Shown here: piece after piece, positions 1-9,064 of the stretch
How positions within the stretch are numbered: position 1 is the first letter of the stretch
Layout of the letters: each line of letters starts with the position of its first letter
Made by a program: the position numbers and the translations under genes
The notes under the pieces: model-generated
Databases searched by the model: none
What the model saw: only the letters and a program-made list of their open reading frames with translations
Told to the model about the DNA's origin: nothing
NCBI GenBank assembly: GCA_963744005.1
Contig: CAVURU010000002.1
Location: 62,001 to 126,000 of the forward strand
Origin: Palsa-504 sp963744005
GTDB lineage: Bacteria > Actinomycetota > Actinomycetes > Streptosporangiales > Streptosporangiaceae
DNA: 64,000 bases
Direction: 5' to 3'

Positions 1-1457
1 CCAGCCGGACGGCTTCGTCGATAACGCGGGTCAGGTCCGGATCAGGGCCGGTCTTGATCAGGGCTTCGGCCAGGCTGACCAGCAGACCCGCCCGGGTCAG
101 CTGTGGTGGCGTGCGCCGCCCGGCGCTGGACGTCCAGGGCATCGCGGAAGTGGCCGGCTGCCTTCCTCCCAGGCCAGGGCGGCCATCGCACCTGGCCGGC
201 CAGCTGTGAGCAGCGGACGGCCTGGGCGGCGGCCTCGGCGCTGGCGGGCGCGGCCCGCAGGTAGTGATAGGCCAGCTCGGCGGGGCTTCGCCCGGGGTGT
301 TGTCCAGCACCCGGGCGATCTTGTCGTGAGCCTGGGCCCGCCCCTGGGGGGTGAGCTCGGCGTAGACGGTCTCCCTGATCAGCGCGTGGCCGAACCGGTA
401 AGCCTCGCCTGCGTCCCGGCCGGGGCGCGAGCAGGCCGAGACCGGTGGCCTGATCGCACAGCCGGGAGACCGGCTCGGCCGGAACCATGAGCGCGGTCGC
501 GACCAGGGCCGGGATCGACACTCGGGCCGAGCGCCGCCGCGGTAGCCAGGATTTCCTCCCGGTCAGGATCTGCTCTGCAGCCGCGGCGTCGGGCGCACCG
601 AGCCGGGCGAGCTGGCGGCGGACAGCCTGCCGGATGCCGGCCGGCACCGGCACCTCATCCAGCGTGCTCGCGCCGTGCCCGAGCAGGCGCGCCACCTGCG
701 AGACGAACAGCGGGTTCCCCTCGCCCCGGCGCTGGATGGCGGCGATGAGCTCCGGCTCGGCCGCGGGCAGCATCAGCCGGATGTCTTCGTCGGCCAGTCC
801 GGGCAGGACCAGCGGCGGGCTGGCCGACTCCAGGCCGCCGATCACGTCGCTGACCTCCGGGTCGGCGGCGGCCTCGGCCGTGCGGTACGTGGCCAGGATG
901 AGGACCCGGGACAGCCGCGCGGCAGCCGCGAACCGAAGCAGCAACGCCGAAGGGCGCCCGGCGGCGTGCAGATCATCGAGGATCACCACCAGCGGCGCAT
1001 CTCGCGAGATACGGTCCAGGACGGCGCAGACGGCCTCGAACAGGGTCAGCCTGGCCCCCGGACCCGATCCGGCGGCTCCCGGCCCGGCGGCCTCGCCCGC
1101 CGGATCCAGTTCGGGCAGGAGCGGCCCGAGGACCGCAGCCCGGGAGGCGGCCGCCTCCGCGAGCGCCGGAGAACCGGCCTGCTGTGCGTAGCTCCGCAGG
1201 ACTTGCACCCATGGCCAGTACGGCGGGGCGCCGCCGTCTTCCCACGCGCTGCCCCACAGCACCAGGCCTCCGTCGCCCGGTACCGAGCGGGCGAAGGCCC
1301 GGGCCAGCTCGGTCTTGCCCATGCCGGGCTCTCCCGAGACCAGCGCCAGCCGGGTGTCACCCCGGGCGGCCTGGCGGAAGACGGCGGACAGCACGGACAG
1401 CTCGCGGGCACGTCCGACGAAATCGTCGCCACCCTGCGGCCCCGCTGGCTCCGGCAT
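1..1457 (-). CDS. AAA-type ATPase regulator (LuxR/MalT-like), 5' part, frameshifted
   Basis: The N-terminal part of a large signal-transduction ATPase of the actinobacterial LAL/LuxR-like class; the 3' end lies beyond the window. The chosen ATG at 1457 has a GGAGG Shine-Dalgarno about 8 nt upstream. Residues 42-49 carry a Walker A motif (GEPGMGKT), and a Walker B-like LVVILDDLHAA follows near residue 170. From about position 600 leftwards the reading frame breaks several times: recognisable helical-repeat text (for example PAELAYHYLRAAPASA) moves between frames within 450 bp. This is either a pseudogene or a run of sequencing indels. Divergent from the methyltransferase at 1623. No HTH is visible in the part present. 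Confidence 0.7.
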
Positions 1458-1622
1458 CGCTGCCACCTCCGCGAACCAGATCCGCTTTTCCTCACCATAG
1501 CGATCGGGGTGGCTGCCGTCCCGTTTCCGGTCACTGAACGGGTTGTTCACCCGCCCTGAACGCCTTTCCGGATAACCGAGTCCGCCGCCCCGAGCGGCGG
1601 CCCTGATCTGACGAGGAGCGAG

Positions 1623-2681
1623 ATGATGGACGAGAACCGGGCGGCAGAATTCACCGGGCGGGTGCTGGCGGACAGCGCGGCGGCGGCGACGATCGTGCTG
1701 GCCGCGCTGGGCGACCGGACCGGCCTGTTCAAGGACCTGGCCGCGGCGGGCCCGGCGACCAGCGGCGAGCTGGCCGCCCGGACCGGGCTGGCCGAGCGGT
1801 ACGTGCGGGAGTGGCTGGCCGGCATGTTCGCGGCCGGCTACCTGGACTACGACGAGGCCCAGCAGCGCTACGCCCTGCCCGAGGAGCACGCGCCGACCCT
1901 GGCCACCGAGCCCGGCCCGGCCTTCTTCGGCGGCGTGCATCAGGAGCTGATCGGCGCCATCCAGCGGTATGACGAGGTGGCCGGGGCGTTCCGGCAAGGC
2001 GGCGGCGTCCGGGCCGCCGACCTGCACCCCGACGTGTGGACCGGGACCAGCCGGTTCACCGCCCAGTGGCACCAGAACATGCTCATCCAGCAGTGGCTGC
2101 CACTGGTCCCGCAGACCGCCGACCTGCTGCAGGCCGGCGCCCGGGTCGCTGACGTCGGCTGCGGCACGGGGCAGGCCCTGCTCGCCCTGGCCCGCGAATA
2201 CCCGGGCATCACCGCCACCGGGTACGACGTGCACCCGGAGTCGGTGGCCCGGGCCCGGCTCGCGGGGGCCGAGGCCGGGCTGGCTGACCGGGTCAGCTAC
2301 CAGGTCCTGGACGTCGCGGCCGGGCTGCCGGAGTCCTACGACGTGATCACCACGTTCGACGTCGTGCACGACGCGGTGGACCCGCTCGGCCTGCTCCGCT
2401 CGATCCGGGATGCGCTGCGCCCGGGCGGCCGGTATCTGTGCCTGGAGATCAACTGCTCTGACCGGACGGCCGACAACACCGGGCCCATCGCCACCCTGCT
2501 GTACGGCATCTCCATCCTGTACTGCATGACCACGTCCCTGGCCGAGCACGGCGAGGGCCTGGGCACCCTCGGCTTGCCCGAGCCGGCCCTGCGTGACCTG
2601 GCGGGCAAGGCCGGCTTCGGCGCCGTCCGGCACGTCGAGATGGACAACCCGTTCAACAGCCTCTACGAGCTGTCCCGCTGA
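1623..2681 (+). CDS. Class I SAM-dependent methyltransferase with N-terminal winged helix
   Basis: A 352-aa soluble protein of the Rv2258c-like type. Residues 1-90 look like a winged-helix dimerisation domain (TSGELAARTGLAERYVREWL). A Rossmann methyltransferase follows with SAM-binding motif I VADVGCGTGQALL near residue 175 and a motif IV-like TTFDVVHDAVDP near 240. It probably transfers a methyl group to a small molecule; the substrate cannot be read from sequence. GAGGAG at 1613-1618 supports a start at 1623 or the adjacent ATG at 1626. It stands alone, divergent from the regulator at 1457 and convergent with the gene at 2738. Confidence 0.85.
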   Translation: MMDENRAAEFTGRVLADSAAAATIVLAALGDRTGLFKDLAAAGPATSGELAARTGLAERYVREWLAGMFAAGYLDYDEAQQRYALPEEHAPTLATEPGPAFFGGVHQELIGAIQRYDEVAGAFRQGGGVRAADLHPDVWTGTSRFTAQWHQNMLIQQWLPLVPQTADLLQAGARVADVGCGTGQALLALAREYPGITATGYDVHPESVARARLAGAEAGLADRVSYQVLDVAAGLPESYDVITTFDVVHDAVDPLGLLRSIRDALRPGGRYLCLEINCSDRTADNTGPIATLLYGISILYCMTTSLAEHGEGLGTLGLPEPALRDLAGKAGFGAVRHVEMDNPFNSLYELSR

Positions 2682-2693
2682 GGGCCGCAGCGC

Positions 2694-2726
2694 TTCAGGC
2701 CCGGCGGGCATGCCGCCGGGCCTGAA
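2694..2726. terminator. Bidirectional hairpin between convergent genes
   Basis: A perfect 14-bp inverted repeat (TTCAGGCCCGGCGG and its complement) with a 5-nt loop lies between the stops of the methyltransferase and the NTF2-like gene. It has no T-tract, which is common for actinobacterial terminators. Confidence 0.65.
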
Positions 2727-2737
2727 CCATGCGCTGG

Positions 2738-3139
2738 CTACGGCCGGATCAGGGTGACGGCCGCGGCATGCTCGGCCTGCCGGCCGCGGTCCCAGTCGCC
2801 GGTGCAGTACACACTGACCTGGGTGATCTGGCCGTCGGCCACCTCGGCACGCAGCATCTCCCGCGCGTACCACTCCTGCCCCTCGGCGTCCCAGCGCTCC
2901 TCGAACTCGAACACGAACCCGGTCGGCGTCGGATCGGCCCGCCACCGGGTCACCCGGCCGGGACCGGGATGGCCGTCCTTGCGCACCGCGGCCAGGTCCT
3001 CGGCGCCGACCGCCTGGACCCGCCAGGTCGGCATGGTCAGGTCCAGGAAGACGTCCGGGCTGAACAGGCCGTCGGGGGCGGTACCGGTCTGGAGGAAGGT
3101 CACCATCTTCTCGCTCAGCGCGCGCACCACGGCACCCAT
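2738..3139 (-). CDS. NTF2/SnoaL-fold protein
   Basis: A 133-aa protein with the layout of the SnoaL-like/NTF2 superfamily: an N-terminal helix, then strands with aromatic text such as GFVFEFEERWDAEGQEWY and a C-terminal VSVYCTGDWD. Members are small polyketide cyclases, isomerases or ligand-binding proteins; no catalytic pair can be assigned here. Its ATG is 1 bp from the stop of the upstream cupin gene, so the two are almost certainly co-transcribed and probably act on the same metabolite. Confidence 0.65.
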   Translation of the reverse strand: MGAVVRALSEKMVTFLQTGTAPDGLFSPDVFLDLTMPTWRVQAVGAEDLAAVRKDGHPGPGRVTRWRADPTPTGFVFEFEERWDAEGQEWYAREMLRAEVADGQITQVSVYCTGDWDRGRQAEHAAAVTLIRP

Positions 3140-3140
3140 G

Positions 3141-3515
3141 TCAGGACCTCGCCGCCTGGAGGTTCGCCCCGACGACGGCCATCATCTCGGTCAGCGGGCC
3201 GGTCGGGCTGAACTCGACCAGCTCGGTCCCGGCGAAGATGAGCGGCAAGTGGCCCGGCTTGGCGTAGTAGGCGTCGCCGGCCGTGAAGACCTCGTCGTGA
3301 TCGGGATAGCGGAAGATGATCCGGCCGGACTGGATGACGCCCCAGTGCGGGCACGGGCACCGGTCGTCCGGCAGGCCGCGGAAGAACGGCGCCGGATCCG
3401 CGTCGGCCTTGTGGGTCTCGAACCCCACGGTGTACTCGTCAAGCTCGGCGTACCGGCCCTCGATCTCGGGCTCGTCGAGGGATACCGGGGCGTCGGCCTT
3501 GCTCATGCGGGCCAT
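3141..3515 (-). CDS. Cupin-domain protein
   Basis: A single-domain cupin-like protein of 124 aa. The strand pattern CPHWGVIQSGRIIFRYPD followed by GDAYYAKPGHLPLIFAGTE resembles the two cupin motifs, with His in the first and a PGH in the second, so one metal site is plausible. An ATG 15 nt upstream is in frame, but the start at 3515 has AAAGGA at a good distance and is preferred. It is first in a two-gene unit with the NTF2-fold protein. The function is unknown; small-molecule binding or isomerisation is likely. Confidence 0.7.
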   Translation of the reverse strand: MARMSKADAPVSLDEPEIEGRYAELDEYTVGFETHKADADPAPFFRGLPDDRCPCPHWGVIQSGRIIFRYPDHDEVFTAGDAYYAKPGHLPLIFAGTELVEFSPTGPLTEMMAVVGANLQAARS

Positions 3516-3587
3516 TGGAGGTCCTTTCATCGAAGGTAGCTGGATACCCCGATGGCGTGAGATCGGCCCGCACGATGTGAGGGCGGC

Positions 3588-6500
3588 TCACCCGGACCAG
3601 CGGACCGGCTGGTCCGGGTCGTAGCGGCAGAACGTCCCGGTGCGCACGGACCGGGACAGGTGCCGGCCCAGCTCGGGGTGCGCGTCGCCGATCCGGCGGA
3701 TCGCGTCCCGGATCCGGGCCGTGACCGCGGTCCGGGCCCGCTCGGCCGCCGAGCCGGGCAGGCGGGACCGGCCACCCAGCCCGTAGGCCTGGCTCAGCGC
3801 CTCGATCAGCGCGTCCCGTTCGGCCGCGACCCGGGCGCTGCGCTCGATATCCGCGGCCGCGTCCGCCTCGGCTGCCTCCTGCTCCAGATCGCTCAGCCGC
3901 TGCCGGTACGCCGCCCGGGCCTGGGCGTCCAGGACGTCACCGGTGCCGGCCTGGGCCAGGGCGGGCCCGGGAGCGGCCAGGTCGAGCGCGGCCACGGCCG
4001 TGCCCGGCCTGGTCAGCAGCGCGTGCAGGTCACGCAGGCCCTTGCTGTCCCGCATGCTGATCTGCCGCCCGGCATAGGCCACCGTCCAGACCTCGCCGTC
4101 CCGGCGGAACGCGCCCTCCGCGGCTGGCGCAGCCGCTATGGGGCCCGCCGGCGGCCGGCGCCCGGCCTCGTGCTCGATCTGGGTCACGGTCGCCGCCGTC
4201 CCGAGGGCGCGCGCGTGCTGAAGGGCCGCGGCCCGGTGCGCGGCAGCGGCCTGCGTGTCGCCGAGCAGGCCGGCCAGCAGGGCCAGGTGCCGGTGCACCG
4301 GGCCCCGGATAGCCGCGCAGATGCCCTCGACCACGATCAGCCCGGCGTATGGCGCCAGCGCGTCGTAGGCCCAGCGGGCCGCGGGATGGTAGCCGGTCAG
4401 GGCCAGCGTCTCGGCCACCTGGGCGACCGAGGCCAGCCACTCCGAATCCCTGGGCAGGGCGGGCAGCAGCGGGGCCACCGCCTCGAACTCGCGGCGCGCT
4501 TCCTCGGGCCGCCCGGCCTGGGCCAGCGTCAGGGCCCGGGTGATCTGGATGGTCGGCCCGGGCATCGGCACGGTGTCCAGCAGGGGCAGCAGGCCGAGCA
4601 GGCCGGCGGTGTCGCCTTCCTGCGCGTACAGGCACCACCACTGCGTCGCCACCAGGACCGACGCGTTGACACTCCCGGCGCGGGCGCCGATGGCGGCCGC
4701 CTCGGCCAGCGCGTCCCGGCATTCGCCGGCCCGGCCTGCGGCCAGGGCCCGCATGCCCCGCCACAGCGGGACGTACCAGGCGTACAGCGGGTGCCGCAGC
4801 GCCTCAGCCGCGGTCTGGTAGGCCAGCGCATCGGCCTCCCAGTCGGCCAGGGCGCCGGCTTCGAGGGAGGCGACCATCCGCAGGCGGCGGCCCAGCAGGC
4901 CCAGGACCGGGTCGCGCAGCCGGCAGGCGATCTCGATGATCTCCGTCGCGCTGGCACGCCGCTCGGCGTGATGATCGGGTCCGGCGATGGCGTCGCACCA
5001 CGCGGCCAGGCAGGCGGCCACGGCCGCGTCGTCACCGGCCGCCCGGGCCTGGCGTACCGCCTCCGCCGCCAGCTCGAGGCGCTGGTCCTCGGCGATGACC
5101 AGCGATCCGGCGACGGAGAGCCGGGCCGAGATCAGCGCCCTAGCGGGCCCGGCCGACCCGGCTAGTGCGTCCCGGGCTTCTTCCAGCAGGCTGATCTGCT
5201 CGCCGTCGAGCAGCTGGACCTCGAAGCCGGCCGGGCCGCCGCCGAGGCCAAGAGCGGCCTGGGCCAGCAGGTCAGGGCGCCCGGCCCGGCGGCTCCGGTC
5301 GGCCGCACGACGGAACCAGGTCCGGCCGCGGTCCGGGTCACCTGCGGCCAGCCAGGCCGCGGCCAGGTCCAGCGCCGCAGCCGCCTGTTCGTCGTCAGGC
5401 GCCCGGCCGGCGGTCAGCTGCTCGGCCACGTGCTGATACCAGCGCGCGGACTCCTCGAAGGCCAGCGCGGCCATGGCCTGGTAGCCAGCCCGGCGGGCGT
5501 GCTCGATAGCCAGCCCGGCCTCGCCTGGTCCGGCCCGGACCAGGTGGTAAGCAACGTCGGCCTCGTCCACGTCCCGGCCGCGGCCGGCTAGCTCGGCCAG
5601 TCGCCGGCCGGCCCGGGCGTGCAGCTCCTGCCGGTCCGGCTCCGGGAGGGCATCATAGATGGCGTCCCGGAGCAGATCGTGCCGGAACCGGTCTTCGCCT
5701 GACCCAGCCGCCGAGAGGAGCCGGGCCTCGCGGCCGGCCGCGAGGGCGCCGGCCAGTTCGCCGGCAGGCCGCCCGGTCAGCGCCCCGAGCACGTCCCGCC
5801 GGAAGCGGGTGCCCAGAACCGATGCGGCCTGCAGGACTGAACGCGCCGGCCCGGGCAGCTCGGCCAGCCTCGCGCTGGTGATGACCCGGACGGAATCAGG
5901 TATCGCGACCCGCGCCGCGTCGGTACTGGAGCCTCCCGGCGTGAGCTGGCGGGCCAGCTCGGTGGCCAGGAACGGATTTCCCCCGCTGCGCTCGGCGATG
6001 ACCTGGGCCAGGCCGGGGTCGGGCCGCTCCCCCGATACGTCGGCCACCAGGTCGGCCACATCGGCGACGCCGAGCGGGGCCAGGGTGATGACCGGCCCGG
6101 AACGCAGCAGTGCGCTGCGCTCCGCCAGCCGGCCCGGCCAGGCCTGATCGCCATCCCGCGCGGTGATCAGCACCACCGAGGGCAGTGTCCGCAGGGCCGG
6201 GGCCAGCTCGGCCAGCAGTCTCAGCGACGAGGGGTCGGCCTGGTGCGCGTCATCGATGACCACGAGCACCGGCTGCTGCCGGGCGGCGGCGGCCATCACC
6301 TCAGCCAGGTCGAAGGACAGCTGGGAGCGTGCCCCCTCGGGATCCAGCGAGGCACCGGCTGGATCCCGGCCCGCCAGCGCAGACAGGAACGGTGAGCCGT
6401 CCACCAGCCGGGCTGCGGCCACGTGCCCGCTGGCCAGCATCCGCACCACCCGCGACCACGGGCGCAGCGGGGCTCCGCCCGAGGCCGCCGGGCACCAGGT

Positions 6501-6686
6501 CCAGATGACCTCGAACGCCTCGGCCTGGCTCGTCCTGGCCTGATCGGCCACGGCCTCGGCCAGCCGGGTCTTGCCGATGCCAGGCTCACCGGTCACCATG
6601 ACCAGGGCGCCCCGCCCGGCCCGCGCGGAAGCCAGGACCGAGTCAAGCTCGGCCAGGACCTTGGCCCGTGCCAGCAGCGAGGACAT
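3588..6686 (-). CDS. Large AAA-type signal ATPase with helical repeats
   Basis: 1,032 aa. Walker A GEPGIGKT at residues 33-40 and Walker B LVVIDDAHQ near 145 define an AAA/STAND ATPase as in MalT/LAL regulators. A sensor segment (SGGNPFLATELARQL) and a long Ala/Leu-rich helical-repeat region to about residue 820 follow. The C-terminus has no LuxR HTH. Instead it carries the segment WTVAYAGRQISMRDSKG and a coiled-coil stretch rich in Glu/Arg, a tail often seen on actinobacterial ATPases and thought to be winged-helix-like. It may sense a metabolite and control the neighbouring methyltransferase, cupin or thiolase genes (inference from position). Confidence 0.8.
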   Translation of the reverse strand: MSSLLARAKVLAELDSVLASARAGRGALVMVTGEPGIGKTRLAEAVADQARTSQAEAFEVIWTWCPAASGGAPLRPWSRVVRMLASGHVAAARLVDGSPFLSALAGRDPAGASLDPEGARSQLSFDLAEVMAAAARQQPVLVVIDDAHQADPSSLRLLAELAPALRTLPSVVLITARDGDQAWPGRLAERSALLRSGPVITLAPLGVADVADLVADVSGERPDPGLAQVIAERSGGNPFLATELARQLTPGGSSTDAARVAIPDSVRVITSARLAELPGPARSVLQAASVLGTRFRRDVLGALTGRPAGELAGALAAGREARLLSAAGSGEDRFRHDLLRDAIYDALPEPDRQELHARAGRRLAELAGRGRDVDEADVAYHLVRAGPGEAGLAIEHARRAGYQAMAALAFEESARWYQHVAEQLTAGRAPDDEQAAAALDLAAAWLAAGDPDRGRTWFRRAADRSRRAGRPDLLAQAALGLGGGPAGFEVQLLDGEQISLLEEARDALAGSAGPARALISARLSVAGSLVIAEDQRLELAAEAVRQARAAGDDAAVAACLAAWCDAIAGPDHHAERRASATEIIEIACRLRDPVLGLLGRRLRMVASLEAGALADWEADALAYQTAAEALRHPLYAWYVPLWRGMRALAAGRAGECRDALAEAAAIGARAGSVNASVLVATQWWCLYAQEGDTAGLLGLLPLLDTVPMPGPTIQITRALTLAQAGRPEEARREFEAVAPLLPALPRDSEWLASVAQVAETLALTGYHPAARWAYDALAPYAGLIVVEGICAAIRGPVHRHLALLAGLLGDTQAAAAHRAAALQHARALGTAATVTQIEHEAGRRPPAGPIAAAPAAEGAFRRDGEVWTVAYAGRQISMRDSKGLRDLHALLTRPGTAVAALDLAAPGPALAQAGTGDVLDAQARAAYRQRLSDLEQEAAEADAAADIERSARVAAERDALIEALSQAYGLGGRSRLPGSAAERARTAVTARIRDAIRRIGDAHPELGRHLSRSVRTGTFCRYDPDQPVRWSG

Positions 6687-6796
6687 CAGCCTGACAAGCG
6701 CTCCCTTCGATGCCTGTCAGTGTGACAGAGGTCCCGGCGGCGAAGTAGTGCCCGGCCGACGCCGGCGACGGCCGGGCAAATTGGTCTCGGGGCTGG

Positions 6797-8128
6797 TCAG
6801 CCCGGGTTCTTGCTGAACACGGCGAACATGTTCGTCCAGACCATGGGGCCGCCGCAGAACCCGACGTTGGCGTCCTTCTTGATCTGCCGCTCGCCGGCCC
6901 GGCCCTGGATCTGCTGGATGGTGTCGGTCCACATCCAGAACCGGGTCCGGCCGGAGCCGATGTTCCCGCCGCTGGGCGAGAGCGGGGTCGGGCCGTTGAT
7001 GGAGATGTCCTGGCTGGCGAAGAAGTCCAGGGCCTCGCCTTCCTTGATGCCGGCGTACTTGAAGCCCTCGAGCCAGAAGACGTGGAACAGGCTGAAGCCG
7101 TCGTAGGCGTTCTCGAAGTCCAGGTCGCTGGCCGTGATGCCGGCGGACTCATAGACCCGGGCGGCTGTAGCCGCCGCCCACTCCTGGGCCTCCTCCAGCG
7201 TGTCGGTGACGCCTCGCGGCTTGAACTCGGCCCCGGCGTGGCCGAGGACGTAGGCCGGGGGCTGGCGCATGTCCCGGGCCCGGTCGGCGGTGGTGAACAG
7301 GTACGCGGCGGCGGTGTGGATCGGGATGTCGTTGTCGTAGAGGTTGGCCGGCTCGGCCACCCACCGGGACTCGTTGTACTCATCGCCGGTCAGCGGCGTG
7401 GGCCGGTGCTGATACCAGTAGCCTTCCGGAAACTTCAGCCCGTTGGCCCGGGAGTTGACCACGAACGGCGCCATCATGTCGTGGGTTTTGTTGTACTTGT
7501 ACAGGTACCGCTGGAATTCCACCGCGGTGCTGTAGACCGGCGGGCCCGCCAGCGCGCGGCCGTACTTGCCGGGCCCGGACACCGTGTCCTGCGCGTTGCC
7601 GCCGCGCTGTCCGTACCGGCCGGGCACGTTGTGCCAGCCCTTCACCGACAGCACCACCTGGCCCAGGCCGCGGCCGACCGCCTCGGCCGCGGCGGCGGCT
7701 GCCCTGGACATGCATCCCGGGGCGGTCATCACGAACTTCAGGCCGGTCAGCTCGGGGAGGTTCTTGACCAGCCATTCCGCGCTCAGCTGGATCAGCCCGT
7801 CAAACGGGTCGCTGGTGTTCTCGAACGCGGCCAGGAAGTCCGCCGGGACGGGCTCGCCCTCCGGCCACCAAGCGCCGGTGGTGGTCCCCGCGTCGAACAC
7901 GATCCCGTCGACCTCAGCAGGAGCGACACCTGCGTCCTCGATGGCCTTGCGGATGGCCAGGATGGCCCACGCGCCGATGCTCTTCTGCGGGTCGCCGTCC
8001 CAGCGCCGCAGCGTCGGGGAATGCCCGACGCCGACCGCGGCGACCTGGCCCCGGTGCGGCCACACGCCGGGATTGTCGGTCATCCGGAACAATCCGGCGG
8101 CAGAAGGGTAAATAGTCGGAGCCGTCAT
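6797..8128 (-). CDS. Thiolase-like protein (SCP-x/lipid-transfer thiolase type)
   Basis: A 443-aa member of the thiolase superfamily, nearest in style to acetyl-CoA acetyltransferases and the steroid or side-chain thiolases of actinobacteria. The nucleophile is probably Cys139 in TAPGCMSRAAA. The later motif NAYDGFSLF near residue 345 is the NEAF-like box. The usual GGxxxxGHP box reads GGNIGSGRTRFW, so the catalytic His is not where expected and activity may be altered. CGG near the C-terminus fits the second Cys box. AAGGAC precedes the ATG. It could act in fatty acid or sterol degradation. Confidence 0.75.
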   Translation of the reverse strand: MTAPTIYPSAAGLFRMTDNPGVWPHRGQVAAVGVGHSPTLRRWDGDPQKSIGAWAILAIRKAIEDAGVAPAEVDGIVFDAGTTTGAWWPEGEPVPADFLAAFENTSDPFDGLIQLSAEWLVKNLPELTGLKFVMTAPGCMSRAAAAAAEAVGRGLGQVVLSVKGWHNVPGRYGQRGGNAQDTVSGPGKYGRALAGPPVYSTAVEFQRYLYKYNKTHDMMAPFVVNSRANGLKFPEGYWYQHRPTPLTGDEYNESRWVAEPANLYDNDIPIHTAAAYLFTTADRARDMRQPPAYVLGHAGAEFKPRGVTDTLEEAQEWAAATAARVYESAGITASDLDFENAYDGFSLFHVFWLEGFKYAGIKEGEALDFFASQDISINGPTPLSPSGGNIGSGRTRFWMWTDTIQQIQGRAGERQIKKDANVGFCGGPMVWTNMFAVFSKNPG

Positions 8129-8277
8129 CCGCCTTGTCCTTTCACTCGCCCTTGAGCAGGAAATGGCATATTCACCCCCAGCGCAGACAGTGTTGCGAAT
8201 GCGCTGATGAAAGGGGTTTAACTACGGTCTATACCCTGGCGGGTGATCGGACAAGAACTCCTTCGTGAGCTCCGGGG

Positions 8278-8976
8278 TCAGGTGAACTGCACGGAGCGGG
8301 CCACGTAGTACGGGCCTTCGACAGCGTTCTGGACATCGATCTCGAGCAGGCGGCCGTTGGCCCGCTTCCAGACGCTGATGATGTGCCCGGTGGCGCCGGA
8401 GCTGCCCTGGAACGACCAGCCGTCGCCCGCGGAGAAGGCCTGCGCGAAGATCTCGCCGACCGCATCCGCCGTGGCGTTGAGGGCGGCCTGGTCGCGGTCA
8501 TCGGCCTGCCAGGCGCTGAACACGTCCCGGGCCGCGGTGACCGGGCCAGGCGCGGCGAGGTAGCCGTTGACCAGGTGGTTCCAGGTCTGCGGCCCGACGA
8601 TCCCGTCGACGGACAGGCCGAGCAGCTGCTGGAAGGCCTGCACGGCCGTCTCGGTGGCCGGACCGAAAATGCCGTCTACGGCAACCTGGCTCGCGCCGTC
8701 GCCACGGCTGTGGATCTGGCTCTGGACGGCGCGCACGGCGGCGCCGTCGCTGCCCTGCTTGACCTGGATGATCAGCGCGGGCCAGGTCTGCGGGCCGACG
8801 ACACCGTCGGCGCCCAGCCCGTGCGCGGACTGGAAGGCCTGCACCGCGGCCTTGGTCTGCGGGCCGAAGGCACCGTCGACTCCCGCGGCGTAGCCCTGCG
8901 CCGTCACCAGGTACTGGACGGTCTTGACGTTCTCCCCGGTAGATCCCCGCTGCTCCAGCGGCCATGTGAGCGCCAT
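8278..8976 (-). CDS. Peptidoglycan-binding domain protein, two PGBD repeats
   Basis: A 232-aa protein with two PG_binding_1 modules, residues about 15-70 (DGAFGPQTKAAVQAFQ, DGVVGPQTW) and 80-145 (DGIFGPATETAVQAFQ, DGIVGPQTW), then a C-terminal domain of about 85 aa that I do not recognise. The start at 8976 has a strong GGAGGGAGG upstream; a longer in-frame ORF to 9060 lacks such a site. No signal peptide is visible, which is odd for a wall-binding protein. It may leave by another route or bind cytoplasmic precursors. It is divergent from the CorA-type gene. Confidence 0.75.
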   Translation of the reverse strand: MALTWPLEQRGSTGENVKTVQYLVTAQGYAAGVDGAFGPQTKAAVQAFQSAHGLGADGVVGPQTWPALIIQVKQGSDGAAVRAVQSQIHSRGDGASQVAVDGIFGPATETAVQAFQQLLGLSVDGIVGPQTWNHLVNGYLAAPGPVTAARDVFSAWQADDRDQAALNATADAVGEIFAQAFSAGDGWSFQGSSGATGHIISVWKRANGRLLEIDVQNAVEGPYYVARSVQFT

Positions 8977-9064
8977 TGGACGCCTCCCTCCGGCTTTCGC
9001 CGTGAACTGAACGTGCGGACACTCATCCGGAGGAGCCGGCGGCCGCCTGATACGGTCCAACGCG

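Noticed and set aside
42..2945. A 967-aa minus-strand ORF
   Set aside because: More than half of it is antisense to the well-supported methyltransferase at 1623-2681. Only the part below 1457 belongs to a real gene.
3660..5165. Long plus-strand ORF of 501 aa
   Set aside because: It is the antisense shadow of the large ATPase gene at 3588-6686; such shadows are common at this GC content.
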